Positions 10,672 through 21,473 of a DNA stretch of 45,066 nt are shown here, one piece after another; the first letter of the stretch is position 1, and each line of letters starts with the position of its first letter. The DNA is from Priapulus caudatus (lineage: Eukaryota; Priapulida; Priapulimorpha; Priapulimorphida; Priapulidae). The position numbers and the translations under genes were made by a program. The DNA lies in NCBI RefSeq assembly GCF_000485595.1, contig NW_014577300.1:55770-100835 (forward strand). Direction: 5' to 3'. Under the pieces are notes generated by a model. It was given only the letters and a program-made list of their open reading frames with translations. It searched no databases and was not told where the DNA came from.

Positions 10672-11640
10672 CTCGTACTTGTCGGTGTCAACTACACTGG
10701 ATATAATGACAAGGTAGTAAGGCTCAGGGATAAACCCAATAAACATACAGGTGATAATGATGATTGTGAGTGCAATGCAACTGGTGTCCTCTTAAAGTGT
10801 GGTTCGCGTGCAATGTGGAGTGAAGCCTTGACTTAAAAATGTCAACGTCCGTTGCTTCCACAAACACCACGGGTAGAGTTGTTCCAGATTAGAATCATCC
10901 GGGGGAAAAAGAGAATTTGAATGCGTTGTTGTTGCAGTGCAGGTGTCGAAATTTGTGGGGGTTTTTCGATCTGGTACTCTGACAATCCCGGGATCAGATA
11001 TCTATTCGCCGGTATTGCCTCTGAGGTGGTTTACAACCTGTATTACATCACTACACTCGAGTTAAAGGTCTACGATACATAAGTTCTTGCCACCCGAGTT
11101 GGTCCTTAAGAGCTGACGTACTGCTATATCGCCCATAGGTGTTTGTAACAAATCTTGCAGATCTGTTTTGTATCATTTCTAGCTTATATTTATATTTCTC
11201 TTTGGTGTGGGTCCCCACACTGAATGAGCAGTATCCAGGCTTGGTATACAAGAGTTTTGTATGCTCTTTCCTTAATGCGCTGATGGCCTGGCCAGCCCGA
11301 TTTCGGCGCCAGGAAGCCTAACAATCTGTTGGCCTTCACACATATGTTGTCAATGTGGACGTTCCACCTTGAGGCACTGTCTAGCGTGAACTCCAAGATA
11401 CGGGTTGGATGTGACATACTGCACGTGAAGAGTCGTGAATGTGGGTAGATGTACTTATGATGTTTTTGCGCAGAAGGGAGATATTCATGATGTAGCACTT
11501 GCTTGCATTAAACTCCCATCTGCCATGTCGCATGTCCATTGTATCCAGCTTGTCAAGATCGTCTTGAAGCGCTTCGCTGGTCTTGCTGGTGCTAATCTCG
11601 CGGTACAACAGACAATTCATCTGCGAATAATTCAGACTAG
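10672..11640 (-). pseudogene. 3' fragment of a Jockey/CR1-group LINE reverse transcriptase
   Basis: Reading from 11640 downwards, broken frames encode the RT palm end and thumb: 'NCLLYREI', 'LDKLDTMDMRHGRWEFNAS', 'KCYIMNI', 'RWNVHIDNICVKANRLLGFL', 'IKERAYKTLVYQAW', 'DPHQREI', 'QNRSARFVTNTYGRYSS' and 'LKDQLGWQELMYRR'. The near-terminal pieces 'FPPDDSNLEQLYP' and 'VDIFKSRLHSTLHA' follow in shifted frames. This order is characteristic of Jockey/CR1-type retroposons. The FADD catalytic box near 11610-11625 is damaged: an indel separates the 'FAD' codons from 'NCLLYR'. The element is 5' truncated, as usual for LINEs, and inactive. It sits within the PIF/Harbinger transposase intron. Confidence 0.9.
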
Positions 11641-12541
11641 ACCCTAACGATAAACCCGTAGACTATGACTAAAAAGATTGTTGAGCAGGTTACCCCTATG
11701 CACTGATATTTGCAAGATAATATGACCCTAACTACAGGCTTTCCAGCGGCCCTAAAATTTGAGCTTGTCCTAAAATTCCTAAAAAAACTTTTAAAAACGT
11801 ATGAATATTCCTAAAAAGGGCTAAAATGTTATTCAAACTCCTTAAAAAAAAAAATTCCACAGATGTGTTTCGAGTTTTTGGTGATGAGATGATGAACTTT
11901 TGGTTGTAATTATGTCTAATGCAGGGTCTCCAACCATTCTTCCAACCATTACGATTTCTAGGCTTAATTCCGCATTCTTGCAGCCGCAAGGTTATATTCC
12001 TCATTTCAGTTGCATTGCTACAAAATTTGCACTGCATTGTTCGCATTGTTCGCTTGGACACATTGTTTTTTTTCAGGCATTTTGTATCTGGCATGTCTAC
12101 GGTAAATGGAACAGCCTAGTCAGACAGGCACTGTCTGCAAGTGTGTCGCGTAGCTTTGTCTGCCTAATCAGACAAGGGTTGAGTCTAGGGTTGAGATGTG
12201 TTTATCAGACATGAGAATATGGCCACAGTATGCTCAGATTGCAGGAAAATGGCTTAAATAGTTTCAAAATTGCGCCATGGCCGACGTGTTTACTGTATGT
12301 ACTTAATGTATCTGTTGGCAACACATGTCAAAGATAGATACTGTTCCTATTCGTTTCTTTGCGGCGGATGAATGTATTGAGTTTTGTGATTGTCAAAGTC
12401 CGACAATAAACGCCATGTATGTCAACCTCTGACAAATTTTCCGTCCCTTACTTATCAGGTCATGTGTTAATAGAATCTGTTACTCCTTTTGTGCCATGCA
12501 TGGTCCATTTAGTGCCTTGTGAGGGATGTGTGTGCTATTGG

Positions 12542-12566
12542 NNNNNNNNNNNNNNNNNNNNNNNNN
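12542..12566. other. Assembly gap (25 N)
   Basis: A run of exactly 25 undetermined bases; its true length is unknown. The flanking sequence is AT-rich and non-coding. Confidence 1.
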
Positions 12567-12962
12567 GATTGACAACACTAGTACATATTAATTAATAATA
12601 AATGCACATAGTAATTAATAATAAATAATAATAAGTACATGCTTATTTTCATATTTTTTATTTATATATGAGTGAAACACTTTATTACAGAGCAACTTCA
12701 ATTCAGGTTCAATACCAATACACCTGACTGAAATAAATTAAAACAATAAAACAAAGACAGTTGCTTCTATAAAAATAAGATTATAATATCAATAAAATTT
12801 CACATGTCACCCTTAGATATTAAACCAAGTCCAAACAAATAAAGCAATTCCATACATATATCTACTGTCTGCAAAGGTTAACCTTTGAATTTTTATTTAG
12901 AAGAAGAGGCTGAAACAGATGGTAACTCAGATACTTCACCTGTACCCTGTGCACATACTACA

Positions 12963-13562
12963 TTATTCATGTTTAATAAAATTATCATTAATAAAAGTAG
13001 CATTGTCATGTGCAGGGTGCTGGTAGGGGCCATTGTTGGTACATGTTGAAGGTTGGGGATGTGGCTCTACGTTGGGGTAAACCTGGTTTTGTGGGGCATG
13101 TTGGTTATAAAAGGAAAACGATCTCCCTGAGTTACAACCTGACATGCGTCCCCTGAAGCATGCCTGCTGAATTTCATTCATTACCATTAGCCTCATGCTT
13201 TCATCATTAATTTCTCTTAACTGCTTAATGATGAATTTTCCGAAAACTGATAGCTCATCTTCGGGCTCTTCTTGATGTTTCGCAAGTATTGCCTTCATAG
13301 ATGAGAGCAAATCGAGTTCTGCCTTCTGCACAGAGTCTATGCTATCTCTCCCCCTCTTCTTTGATTGTCTCCTTGTGGTGGTTGGTGTATCAATATCACA
13401 TGCCTGTTCCTTGTTCTCTGTGGTACAGGAAGAATTATCACTGACCGACGGGGGGGTAGGTGGGTTTTCTAGAGTAGTAAATTGGGTGTTCTCATTCTCC
13501 ACTTCCTCCTGTACCTCGTCGGGTGTAACATTTTCTTCTTCAGAATCATCCTCTGTTGTCTG
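12963..13562 (-). pseudogene. PIF/Harbinger second gene, BESS-like exon
   Basis: A 200-codon exon in phase 0. The acceptor is TTTTTATTTCAG with AG at 13564-13563, and the stop is TAA at 12963-12965. The N-terminal half is acidic and Pro/Ser/Thr-rich. A basic patch 'RRQSKKRGRD' is followed by a helical BESS-like motif ('DELSVFGKFIIKQLREI', then 'RLMVMNEIQQACF'). The C-terminus is Gln/Pro/Asn-rich. BESS motifs mediate protein-protein contacts in MADF-BESS proteins, which accompany PIF/Harbinger transposases and help nuclear import or DNA binding. It joins in phase to the MADF exon at 14725-14899. The exon itself looks intact. AATAAA occurs downstream on this strand near 12893. Confidence 0.75.
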
Positions 13563-13629
13563 CTGAAATAAAAATAAAAACATGTCATATTTATCTGCCA
13601 TTACAAAGTTTTGCTATGATATATTTCAG

Positions 13630-14437
13630 TGTCCACAGACTAAGGAGGAGTGGAAAAGCATTGCCAAAGGGTTTCAAGAAAAATGGAACTTCCCCAACTG
13701 CATAGGGGCATTAGATGGGAAGCACATCAACATCCGACCTACCATACATTCAGGCAGCAAGTATTTCAACTACAAGCAACGTTTCAGCATTGTGTTAATG
13801 GCCCTGGTGGATGCAGACTATAAGTTTCTGTATGTGAATGTTGGTTGCAATGGAAAGTTGTCTGATGGAGGTGTATTTCAGGGCATGTACACTTGATCAG
13901 AGCATGCGGGCCAGGACTGCAAACATACCAGATCCAACACCATATCCAGGGGATGATACTCCCATGGCCTACACAATCGTAGCTGATGATGCCTTTCCCC
14001 TAAGAGATGATATCATGAAACCCTACCCTTATCGTTCAATGGAGCTGGACAAACGTGTCTACAATTACAGGCTGTCTCGTGCCCAAAGGGTAGTTGAGAA
14101 CGCTTTTGGGATCATGGCAAACAAATTCCGAGTGTTTCTGACTACCATCGCCCTCCCACCAGAGACTGTAGACAAAATAGTTATGGCAACATGCGCCCTT
14201 CACAACTATCTGCACGTTAAGATTGGGACTGGGTATGTTGCAAAAGTTGGAGACAGTGAGGATCCTGGAACACATGCTATAACCGCGGGTTTGTGGCATA
14301 AAGATCCACAGCTTGAACAGGCAGCTCTGAAACCAGGTACAAACCCCACGAAGAAGGCCAAAGCTCATAGAGATCTGCTGAAGTCGTACTTTAATTCTGA
14401 GCTGGGGCCTGTTGACTGGCAGTGGGGCAAATGCTAG
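13630..14437 (+). pseudogene. PIF/Harbinger transposase, catalytic exon with one frameshift
   Basis: The exon starts after TATATTTCAG (AG at 13628-13629). It encodes 'CPQTKEEWKSIAKGFQEKW', then 'FPNCIGALDGKHI' with the first catalytic Asp, 'VGCNGKLSDGGVF' with the second, and, after a one-base frameshift near 13880, 'IPDPTPYPGDD', 'ADDAFPL' and 'RAQRVVENAFGI' with the catalytic Glu. The stop TAG is at 14435-14437, followed by AATAAA near 14451. This is the DDE nuclease of HARBI1-like transposases. All three catalytic residues remain, so the frameshift is the main visible lesion in this exon. The two pieces are read as 13582-13896 and 13838-14437. Confidence 0.92.
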
Positions 14438-14724
14438 ATTCGTTGCAGGATAATAAAATGCAATTCTGATGAAAAGGAAAAATGCTGTCACATAGTGAAG
14501 TGATGAAAGAATTAAAAAATGATAAAATAATTTGTGTTTATTAGTTATTTGTCCCATCAAATAATTCCAGTGTAATAATTATTTCTGACATTTTATATAT
14601 GTTTATATATGAATGAGAAACGATCAGAATAATTTCAGCATATTATTAATTTCCCCCATGGCATCTCTTGTAACATGTATTTTATATTTTATATCTGATA
14701 AATAAATTCATATATATATCTTAC

Positions 14725-14899
14725 TTGAAAGTTGGAGAAAGAATTTCGCTTTTTCACATGCGGCTCCAGGAAGGATAAGGTAGTCAGAAGCCACTTCTGC
14801 CGTTCAGTTTTGGCTGCAGCACAACTGCCACTTTTTCCAGGTTTTACCAGTCTAGAATACTGGGTACGCAGAGTATTAATACGTTTGTTGACCTCTTGA
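14725..14899 (-). pseudogene. MADF-domain exon of the PIF/Harbinger second gene
   Basis: On the minus strand, acceptor TTTCTTTTTAG precedes an exon encoding 'VNKRINTLRTQYSR', 'KTERQKWLLTTLSFLEPHV' and 'KKRNSFSNFQ', the second half of a MADF (myb/SANT-like) DNA-binding domain. The donor is CAA then GTAAGA at 14724. It enters in phase 1 and leaves in phase 0, matching the BESS exon at 13562. The intron between them (13563-14724) contains the complete transposase catalytic exon on the opposite strand. The first half of the MADF domain was not found upstream. Confidence 0.8.
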
Positions 14900-14910
14900 A
14901 CTAAAAAGAA

Positions 14911-15547
14911 ATAACAGGCATTATTACACAGCTAAATACAACAAATATAAACTTAATATAATAATATTTCAGTGATACCAGTCAGGTGTTGAAAAAAAAG
15001 CTGAAAATTGTGTTCCATATATTCTATATATATTCATATATTCTCAAACTGAAATGAGCACATATAATGAAATGAGAAACAACAAAAATTATTTTTGTCT
15101 TCATTTCCCCATGGTGGGGAGTGAGACTTATCCTGGACAGTTTTTTTCATTGATAAAAAAACATAATAGTTTGTTTTCTAATATTTTAATATATTAATTA
15201 AAGGGACATTAGCCTCTAGGATTTAACTGCATACAACTGTACTTACTGTATAACAAATCGTCTATACCCACACGTATTTGTTACCAGATACCCAATTTAA
15301 TTGTTATAATTATTTACCCATCAACGCTACGAAATTTGAACGGCGCCATGACACCCATGACCGTGGTGCCACCCCGAAAAAGTTGCGTATTTGACAATTT
15401 ATTTTGCAGGTTACAGACCGAGGGCTAATCACAAAAGTGCAATTATATTTATACCTAAATGCTATTTAACCGAACAATATTAATTTTAGGGCAAATTTAT
15501 CCATATTAATTATTATTATAACTGAAACTATATGTCGTTTATAAGAT
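14911..15547. other. AT-rich non-coding stretch
   Basis: No coding sequence was recognised. A possible transposon end, TTAAAGGGACATTAGCC, starts near 15199. A loosely similar inverted sequence lies near 16660-16675, but the match covers only the first seven or so bases. Confidence 0.4.
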
Positions 15548-15780
15548 ACTAGCTGGCTACCCGGCGATTGCCCGGATTTCTTTGGGGTACTGCTTTCTGC
15601 TATTTCAAGCTATTGCCGTTTGCTGCTAATGGCGTTTCGGCTATTCATGTCAATTGCTGATTTTGAGCCTGACATAGTTGAGCGGCTATAGGATTGCTGT
15701 TCTAGGATTCGTCTTGACTTTTCTGCTGCAGTGTATAGTCGAGCGCTAGATTGCTGTTATTGTTAACTTTTCTGCTGCGC
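15548..15780 (+). repeat. Dispersed repeat, copy B (inverted relative to 9503-9690)
   Basis: It starts ACTAGCTGGCTACCCGGC and shares the sequence order of copy A over about 200 bp. The two copies face outwards around the PIF/Harbinger exons at 12963-14899. Confidence 0.8.
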
Positions 15781-15843
15781 TAGTATTTTTGGGGAAATCT
15801 GTTGTTTGTTTTTGCCCTTTATTTGGCGTTTTTGTGCAAATTG

Positions 15844-15892
15844 TATATATATATATATATATAATACATATATATATATATATATATATAAT
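15844..15892. repeat. (TA)n microsatellite
   Basis: Alternating TA with one short interruption (ATAATACAT). Confidence 0.95.
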
Positions 15893-15901
15893 ATTTGTAT
15901 T

Positions 15902-16400
15902 AAATATATGGGTTGGGGGTGAGCTCTTACGGGGGGGGGGGAGAAGATGACAGAAGGACAGACACAAAAACAGGCTCGCCCTGAGTGCATGCGAAAAAAT
16001 AAGCAGCAAGTTGAGCATTTATACCTTTCAGAGTAGTCGTGTACGACGCTTTTGTCTCTCATTCGAAGCTAAATTGTTTTAAATAACTAACAAAAATAGT
16101 CGACAATTTAGCAGCTAGAAAAATAGCGGTCAAAATGCAAATTCAACATGCAGTCGATGGATGAGCAGTGAACGGCCGCATTAAATTAGTAGGAGGGTAA
16201 TATAGCGCCACCTCGCGACATTTCTTAAAATAATAAATATTTAATTGTAATTGTAAACTTTTTATTTTTTTTTTTTTTTTTTTTTGGACCTTGCCTTGGT
16301 CGTTGCGACATGCTGATTAAGAAAATATATTGGTGTTGGGGGTGAGCTCTTACGGAGGGAGAAGATAGACAGAAGGACAGACACAAAAAAGCAGCTCGCC
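15902..16400. repeat. Two direct copies of an about 80-bp repeat
   Basis: A block containing GGGGGTGAGCTCTTACGG, a G-run, AGAAGAT, then ACAGAAGGACAGACACAAAAA and a CTCGCC motif occurs at about 15913-15985 and again at about 16336-16402. The copies are about 425 bp apart in the same orientation. A 24-base T-run lies between them at about 16261-16285. Confidence 0.8.
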
Positions 16401-16679
16401 TTTATGTAAGAGATTACAATCCTTTTGCTTTTAAATGAATAAATAAGAAACACCCTGGTCTGTAGCCCTTGCTGGAAAGTGGTTTTGCGCAACTTATCAG
16501 ATCGTGCGCTTTGAGTGGCGCCACCGTCGTTGTAATCAACACTGTAGTCGTTAGTTTTAAACATTTTTTAAAATAATATTTCTAATGGTGATTGAACATG
16601 AAACTTTATGTAGCGTAATTATAACCTAAATTAGCTGAAAATAACCCTAGAACCCAGAGTAAACTCTCCCTTTAAATAA

Positions 16680-17259
16680 AGTTATTGATGTCAAGTTAAT
16701 TAAAAGACTTAGGCAAGTCAATATGAATTGTATCAATTGCCTCAAGACAATCCCCTGGCTTGGTCGCGGTAACTGGGCGCTACTTATTTATCGAGTTATG
16801 CCGTATTTTCTGAGGTGAATTGGATGAAAACAAACAAACAGCCGCCATGTCCGCCATTTTTGGTGCAACTAAAATCGGCAATCGACCTGCTTTTCACAGT
16901 GCACAGGCCTAAACACAAGGCAAATATATATCTTCGTAATGATAATTATTAAGTTGTTGTAGATTAATGTTTCCTGGTTTTTAATGTTTTAATATTTATA
17001 TATATATGAGTATATGATGCTTATTTATGCTCGTGCCAACGCGAGTTGCAAGGCTGTGGTATCATATGTTATGTCGTTTCGGGTTTTCGGCGTTCCGATC
17101 GAAATGGCGGTTGGCGGTTAAGTGAAATTTAGGTTCGGCTCGTGAAATTTACACTGTGCACAGCGAACTGAGGTAGGCCTATTAGTTTTAATAACAACGC
17201 TGGCATACTATAAGGTGAAGGTTGTAGGCCCTACTTGATACAAAACAAGGCAGAAATCC
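16680..17259. other. Non-coding stretch before the hAT-like element
   Basis: No gene was recognised. Short TA-rich patches occur near 16995-17010. Confidence 0.5.
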
Positions 17260-18035
17260 TTAGATCATAGGGGTGTAATGATATACCGGTATATCGGTAT
17301 ATTGCAATATATTTTGAAAACTCGATATATCGCGATACAACTTCCGGATATCGATATTTTACGATACGGTGGTATAACAAGAAATAATTACTTTACACTT
17401 GCCTTATGTCTATATTGTTAATGGGCTCGAAAATTATGCACTGGCGGTGTATATATTATGAAGCACAATGCCTGCCGACGCATACAGTATTACTGGTAAG
17501 CGGCCACTGCATGAGCACTGCGCGTACTACTGCGCGGGCAGAGTGGGGCAGCCTGTGCGCGAGGCAGAGAGCACGGCAACTAGGGAGTCTATATATAGCC
17601 TATGCTCACCTGAGTGCCCGCCGCGCGCGCGATACAAGCTGAAGCGAGCACCCACTGTTTCAGTTTCAGTTCAGTTTCAAGTTTCAGTATCCAGTATTAA
17701 CCAATTATGCAGGCAGGGGTATTGTGTATTCCAGCCACGGCAGTGCCTTCCGAAGGGTATTCAGTACAGCGGGTGACATTGTACAGCACAGAGAGCTGCA
17801 CTGTCAGCAGAAACCATTGCCGTACGTGCTTCTGTTTCTCAAGAAAAACATGAGAAATTAAATCATGTCATATAATACAATATATGATGATATTAAAACC
17901 ATCAAATTGTTACTATTTCATGGCATGTGATACACTTCCCAATGCGTATTGGAAAATATTGCAATCACGGTTTTGTCGTATTGCAATATTATTGCAATAC
18001 GGTTTTTGGTCGCAATACTCACCCCTATTAGATCA
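17260..18035. mobile_element. hAT-like non-autonomous element with 8-bp target duplication
   Basis: TTAGATCA at 17260-17267 is repeated exactly at 18028-18035. The 760 bp between begins TAGGGGTG and ends CACCCCTA, an 8-bp perfect terminal inverted repeat, with looser subterminal similarity rich in CGATA and TTGCAATA motifs. Length, 8-bp duplication and TAGGGGTG-type ends fit the hAT superfamily. There is no transposase coding sequence inside, so it would depend on a helper. The interior contains several GTTTCAGT-type short repeats near 17655-17695. Confidence 0.88.
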
Positions 18036-18049
18036 GTCTGCGAAATTAA

Positions 18050-18131
18050 CCACTGGCCCGGTATCCGAGGCCAGTAAATTTTCTGTGGGGCCAATGAAAC
18101 TGGTAAATGAACAAGCCCGATGGGCCAGTGG
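18050..18131. repeat. Small inverted repeat CCACTGGCCC
   Basis: CCACTGGCCC at 18050-18059 pairs with GGGCCAGTGG at 18122-18131. Related GGGGGCCAGTG and CCCGCTGGGCCA motifs recur near 18406-18452, suggesting a decayed repeat family. No product is indicated. Confidence 0.6.
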
Positions 18132-19423
18132 GAAAAAATGGAATAAATGGTATATTAATGATATTTCAGCTTCTTTATGTGATGATCAGTCTGAGAATTT
18201 ACCGAAATTCCCGATATTTTGTATGAAAATTTACCGATATTTACCGATAGGGCATCATATTCCCGATCTTAAGTAGCGGAAGTAACTAGTCAACACCATG
18301 CGTGTTTGTCGCCGCTAGAAGTCGCAACAACTTACGGTTTCCGGTCCGGTTCGGTTTCTCTTTTCATAATATGATGATCATTGATTCGGGCCTGTAAAAC
18401 CTAGTGGGGGCCAGTGAATTATACATTTCTACAGGCCCGCTGGGCCAATGAGGGTGGACTGTTAGATGATTATTATATTTGAGATATACGTAATTGTTCG
18501 GCAGTTTTTGTAGAGGTACAAGACTATTGAAAGGATGGATGTCAGGCTGTGTATATACACCGATTGACAGTTCTGCGTCTATGTTCTGCGCCAGTAGTTT
18601 TGCATCTCCGGGAGAGCCCGGATGTGCGAGTAAACTCCGCCATGTTGTTTATCTCGATGCGTTGTCTACCTTGCATACGCAGGTCGCTCACCTTTGTGTC
18701 GAATAACAGTGCATGTAGCGGGGAATAGAGCACCGATAATGGATGACCTGAGTGACATGACACTTGATACATTTAAATTATGGTCAATTCATGCTCTAAC
18801 TCTTTCTTAAGCCAATACGATCCGTTTGAACAGCCCTTCACACTACACGTTTCACACGAGTAAAGAATTTTACTCGCAATTCTGGGACGGAAACTCCTCC
18901 CGACCTTTGACCTTAGGCTTAACAAGTTTAACTACTGAATTATTTTTTAGTAATTACAGGGTTTTAGAGGGTGTATATTTGGACAATTCTAGTTAAAAAG
19001 TAACAATAGTTAGCTGGTTGGTGTAATTGAAAATGTTGTTGGGTACTTCAGAAGACACTAATTAGGTTGACCTAATTACATAATTAATTAGGTCAAATTG
19101 GGTCAAAATGTAGGTCAACCACACGTTTTTGAGTTTCACCTATACTTTTTTTTTTCACACCCTTGACTATATATACAGTGACTGATGTATATTGATAGAA
19201 TAAAGTTTCTGCCCTAAAATAAGAATGTTTTGATACATACTTTTCAATTTCCCCTTCAGTACTGTTCAAATTATGCCATGGCGGGGGGTGGGTGAATTGT
19301 CATTTTCAAGTGTGTTTTCAACCGAATGAAGTAGTTCTCTTTGGAAGACTTCAATTCACTACTGTCACTTTAGATATACAAAATGGAGTGTTTTTCTGAG
19401 TCATAGAACTATTTCTGAGTCAA
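18132..19423. other. Non-coding flank and presumed 3' side of the piggyBac element
   Basis: No gene was recognised. It holds a near-palindromic AATTAGGTTGACCTAATT segment and several AGGTCA-like words near 19065-19125. The left piggyBac terminus (TTAA followed by CCCTTT) was searched for by eye and not found. Confidence 0.5.
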
Positions 19424-21254
19424 TTACATATACAAGTGGCATAATTTGTAGTTCAGCAGGGTGTGATAGCGTTCGTTGCAAGGGTAAGCGCACAAGGCCA
19501 CCCCACACGTCCGACAACGGAAGCGCGTTTGTCTACGGCCACCGCGTATAGATATATCACTACACACAACACAGTTAGGTCTTCCATTGTCAATTGGATC
19601 CAACCAGTGTCTTTCAACTAGTCTCTGCGGCTTATCCCCAGTGATTGGACGTCCTGGTTTCACACTGTCACGCTTTCCGTAGCCCTCAAGGAGTGATGTA
19701 CAGATTTCCATGGTGAAGTCTTTGAGGTCCAAACGTTCAGTACCATCCACTACAGACCGGTGAATAATCTGAGCATTCACAATGGAAATAGAAACAAGAG
19801 CATGGAAAATGCGCATGTACCATTTCCTGGATCGGTGAGGGAAAAGATAAGTCTTCATACGCTGGTCCGCAAGGTCTACTCCACCCATATGAGAATTATA
19901 CTGATCTATACAGTAAGGTTTTTTCACAGGCCTGTATCCACCTGGGGCATCCTTCGACCGAATACGCTTTTCTACATTTTGATTGCTATGCACAGTAGAC
20001 ATCACAGACACCCTCTTTGTGTCATGCCAAGTAACGACAAGTAGTTTATTACACCTCATGTAGACCGGATCATCCCCCTTACGAAGGGGAAGGTTTGCAG
20101 CTTTTAGCTCTACCGGCATGCCCACACGATTGGCATTTATTGTACCACACACACCAGTATCCTGGTCAGAAAGTTCAATTGCCAATGGAATACACGAGTA
20201 GTAACTATCAATATACACAACATGACCCTTATTTGTATATGGGGTCATCAGATTCCGCACAACTCTATGGGCAGCTCCAATATTATCGTCATCCACAACG
20301 GCTTCGGCATTTTTCCCGGCATATAGACTCCAGTCCAATGAATACCCAGTATTGGATTCTGATAACACGAAAGCTTTGTAGCCCCATTTATCAGGTTTCT
20401 TAGCATTATATTGCTTGATGGAGCTTCGTCCCTTGAAAGCTATAGTCATTTCATCGAGTGACAGGTCCCGGTTCGGTTTGTATATTTCCCTGAACTTTGG
20501 TACCAGAGTTTCAATGACCGGACGTATTTTGAAAAGTCTGTCGTGCCCTGGCTCGCCACGTGCAATTTGATTTCCATTATTTACGAAGTGCAGGAATGAA
20601 AGAATCTGCTGGAATCGGGTACTCAACCAAAAGGTGGACCAGTAATCACTGAGTTCTGATTTTTCAACAAGTCCCATGGCCAGTTGGAGGCTCATGAATG
20701 CTTTCATCTCAGGCACAGTAACATCAACCCAGTTTTTGAACTGAGAATGTGGGGAAAGTGGAGCATTTTGCAAATAACGTGTAGCATATCTGTTAGTCTC
20801 ATTCACTAGCAAATTCCAAAAGTCATCACCCAATATGAGTGACAGGAAATCAATGGGGCGGGCATTGGCCATATCTCTATCTACAGCAATACCAGTATTA
20901 CCAATGAAATCTGGAATCCACTCATTATAATTTTCTTCTCCGTCTAGCATTTCCCAGTCCATTTCATTTCTTTGCTGCTGTGGCCTATGCCCACCTCGTC
21001 TGCCTCCACGGGCTTGGCGGGCTCTACCGCGTGCTCTAGCCCTAAGTTCACGGCCGCGCCCACGGCCACACCCACGATTTGGCGTTAGGCCTAAATCTGG
21101 TGGCTCATTATTATAATCGCTATCACTACCGGAGCCATCGGCACTAAAATCTCTCAAAGTCATCATTTCCTGCATAGTCCGGCTCACTACCAGAATCGTC
21201 CCCATCCTGGATCATATCCAGTGCCTGAGCAAGCGTATAAAGTTGTCTGGCCAT
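19424..21254 (-). CDS. piggyBac transposase, catalytic region intact, N-terminal frameshift
   Basis: A DDD transposase that excises and inserts DNA at TTAA. An uninterrupted 593-codon frame runs from 21205 to 19424. Residues about 20-90 are acidic, then Arg/Gly-rich. The catalytic region follows with 'SLDEMTIAFKG' (about 252), 'VYIDSYYSC' (about 328) and 'MGGVDLADQ' (about 430), giving the three Asp residues. The C-terminus (about 545-590) is the Cys-rich zinc domain ('CVVCSD', 'FRCRTCGVALC', 'CNERYH'). A better start is the ATG at 21254-21252, which opens an acidic N-terminus typical of the family ('MARQLYTLAQALDM'). That frame meets a stop near 21145, and the acidic character resumes in the long frame, so a one-base indel near 21150 is inferred. 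Internal ATG use could still give a nearly full-length protein. Confidence 0.93.
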
Positions 21255-21440
21255 CGCCAAAAGCTCAGAAAATTACAAATTTTCACCGTTTATTTGCTCA
21301 AAAATTATGAATAGAACGGCATCCATCTTTGAGTGCGAATTGGTGGCGGAGGTAATAATCTGACTAATACGCCATCTAGCAGTTGTTTACAGGGTCGTTA
21401 TACGTATTTGAGCGGGAAATTCAAATGACCGTTATTGATC

Positions 21441-21473
21441 GCAATATTGCGATTGCGGTAGTTAAAGGGTTAA
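21441..21473 (-). repeat. Probable piggyBac terminus with TTAA
   Basis: On the minus strand, TTAA (21470-21473) is followed by CCCTTTAACTACCGCAATCG and a palindromic subterminal block (ATCGCAATATTGCGAT). TTAA followed by CCC is the hallmark piggyBac end, and it lies about 215 bp upstream of the transposase start. Confidence 0.75.

Noticed and set aside
15199-16675. A larger transposon with TTAAAGGGA ends
   Set aside because: Only about the first seven bases match between the ends, and no target duplication is clear.
19090-19130. AGGTCA half-sites (nuclear-receptor-like direct repeats) in the piggyBac flank
   Set aside because: Short words in an AT-rich palindromic stretch, with no gene nearby to support regulation.
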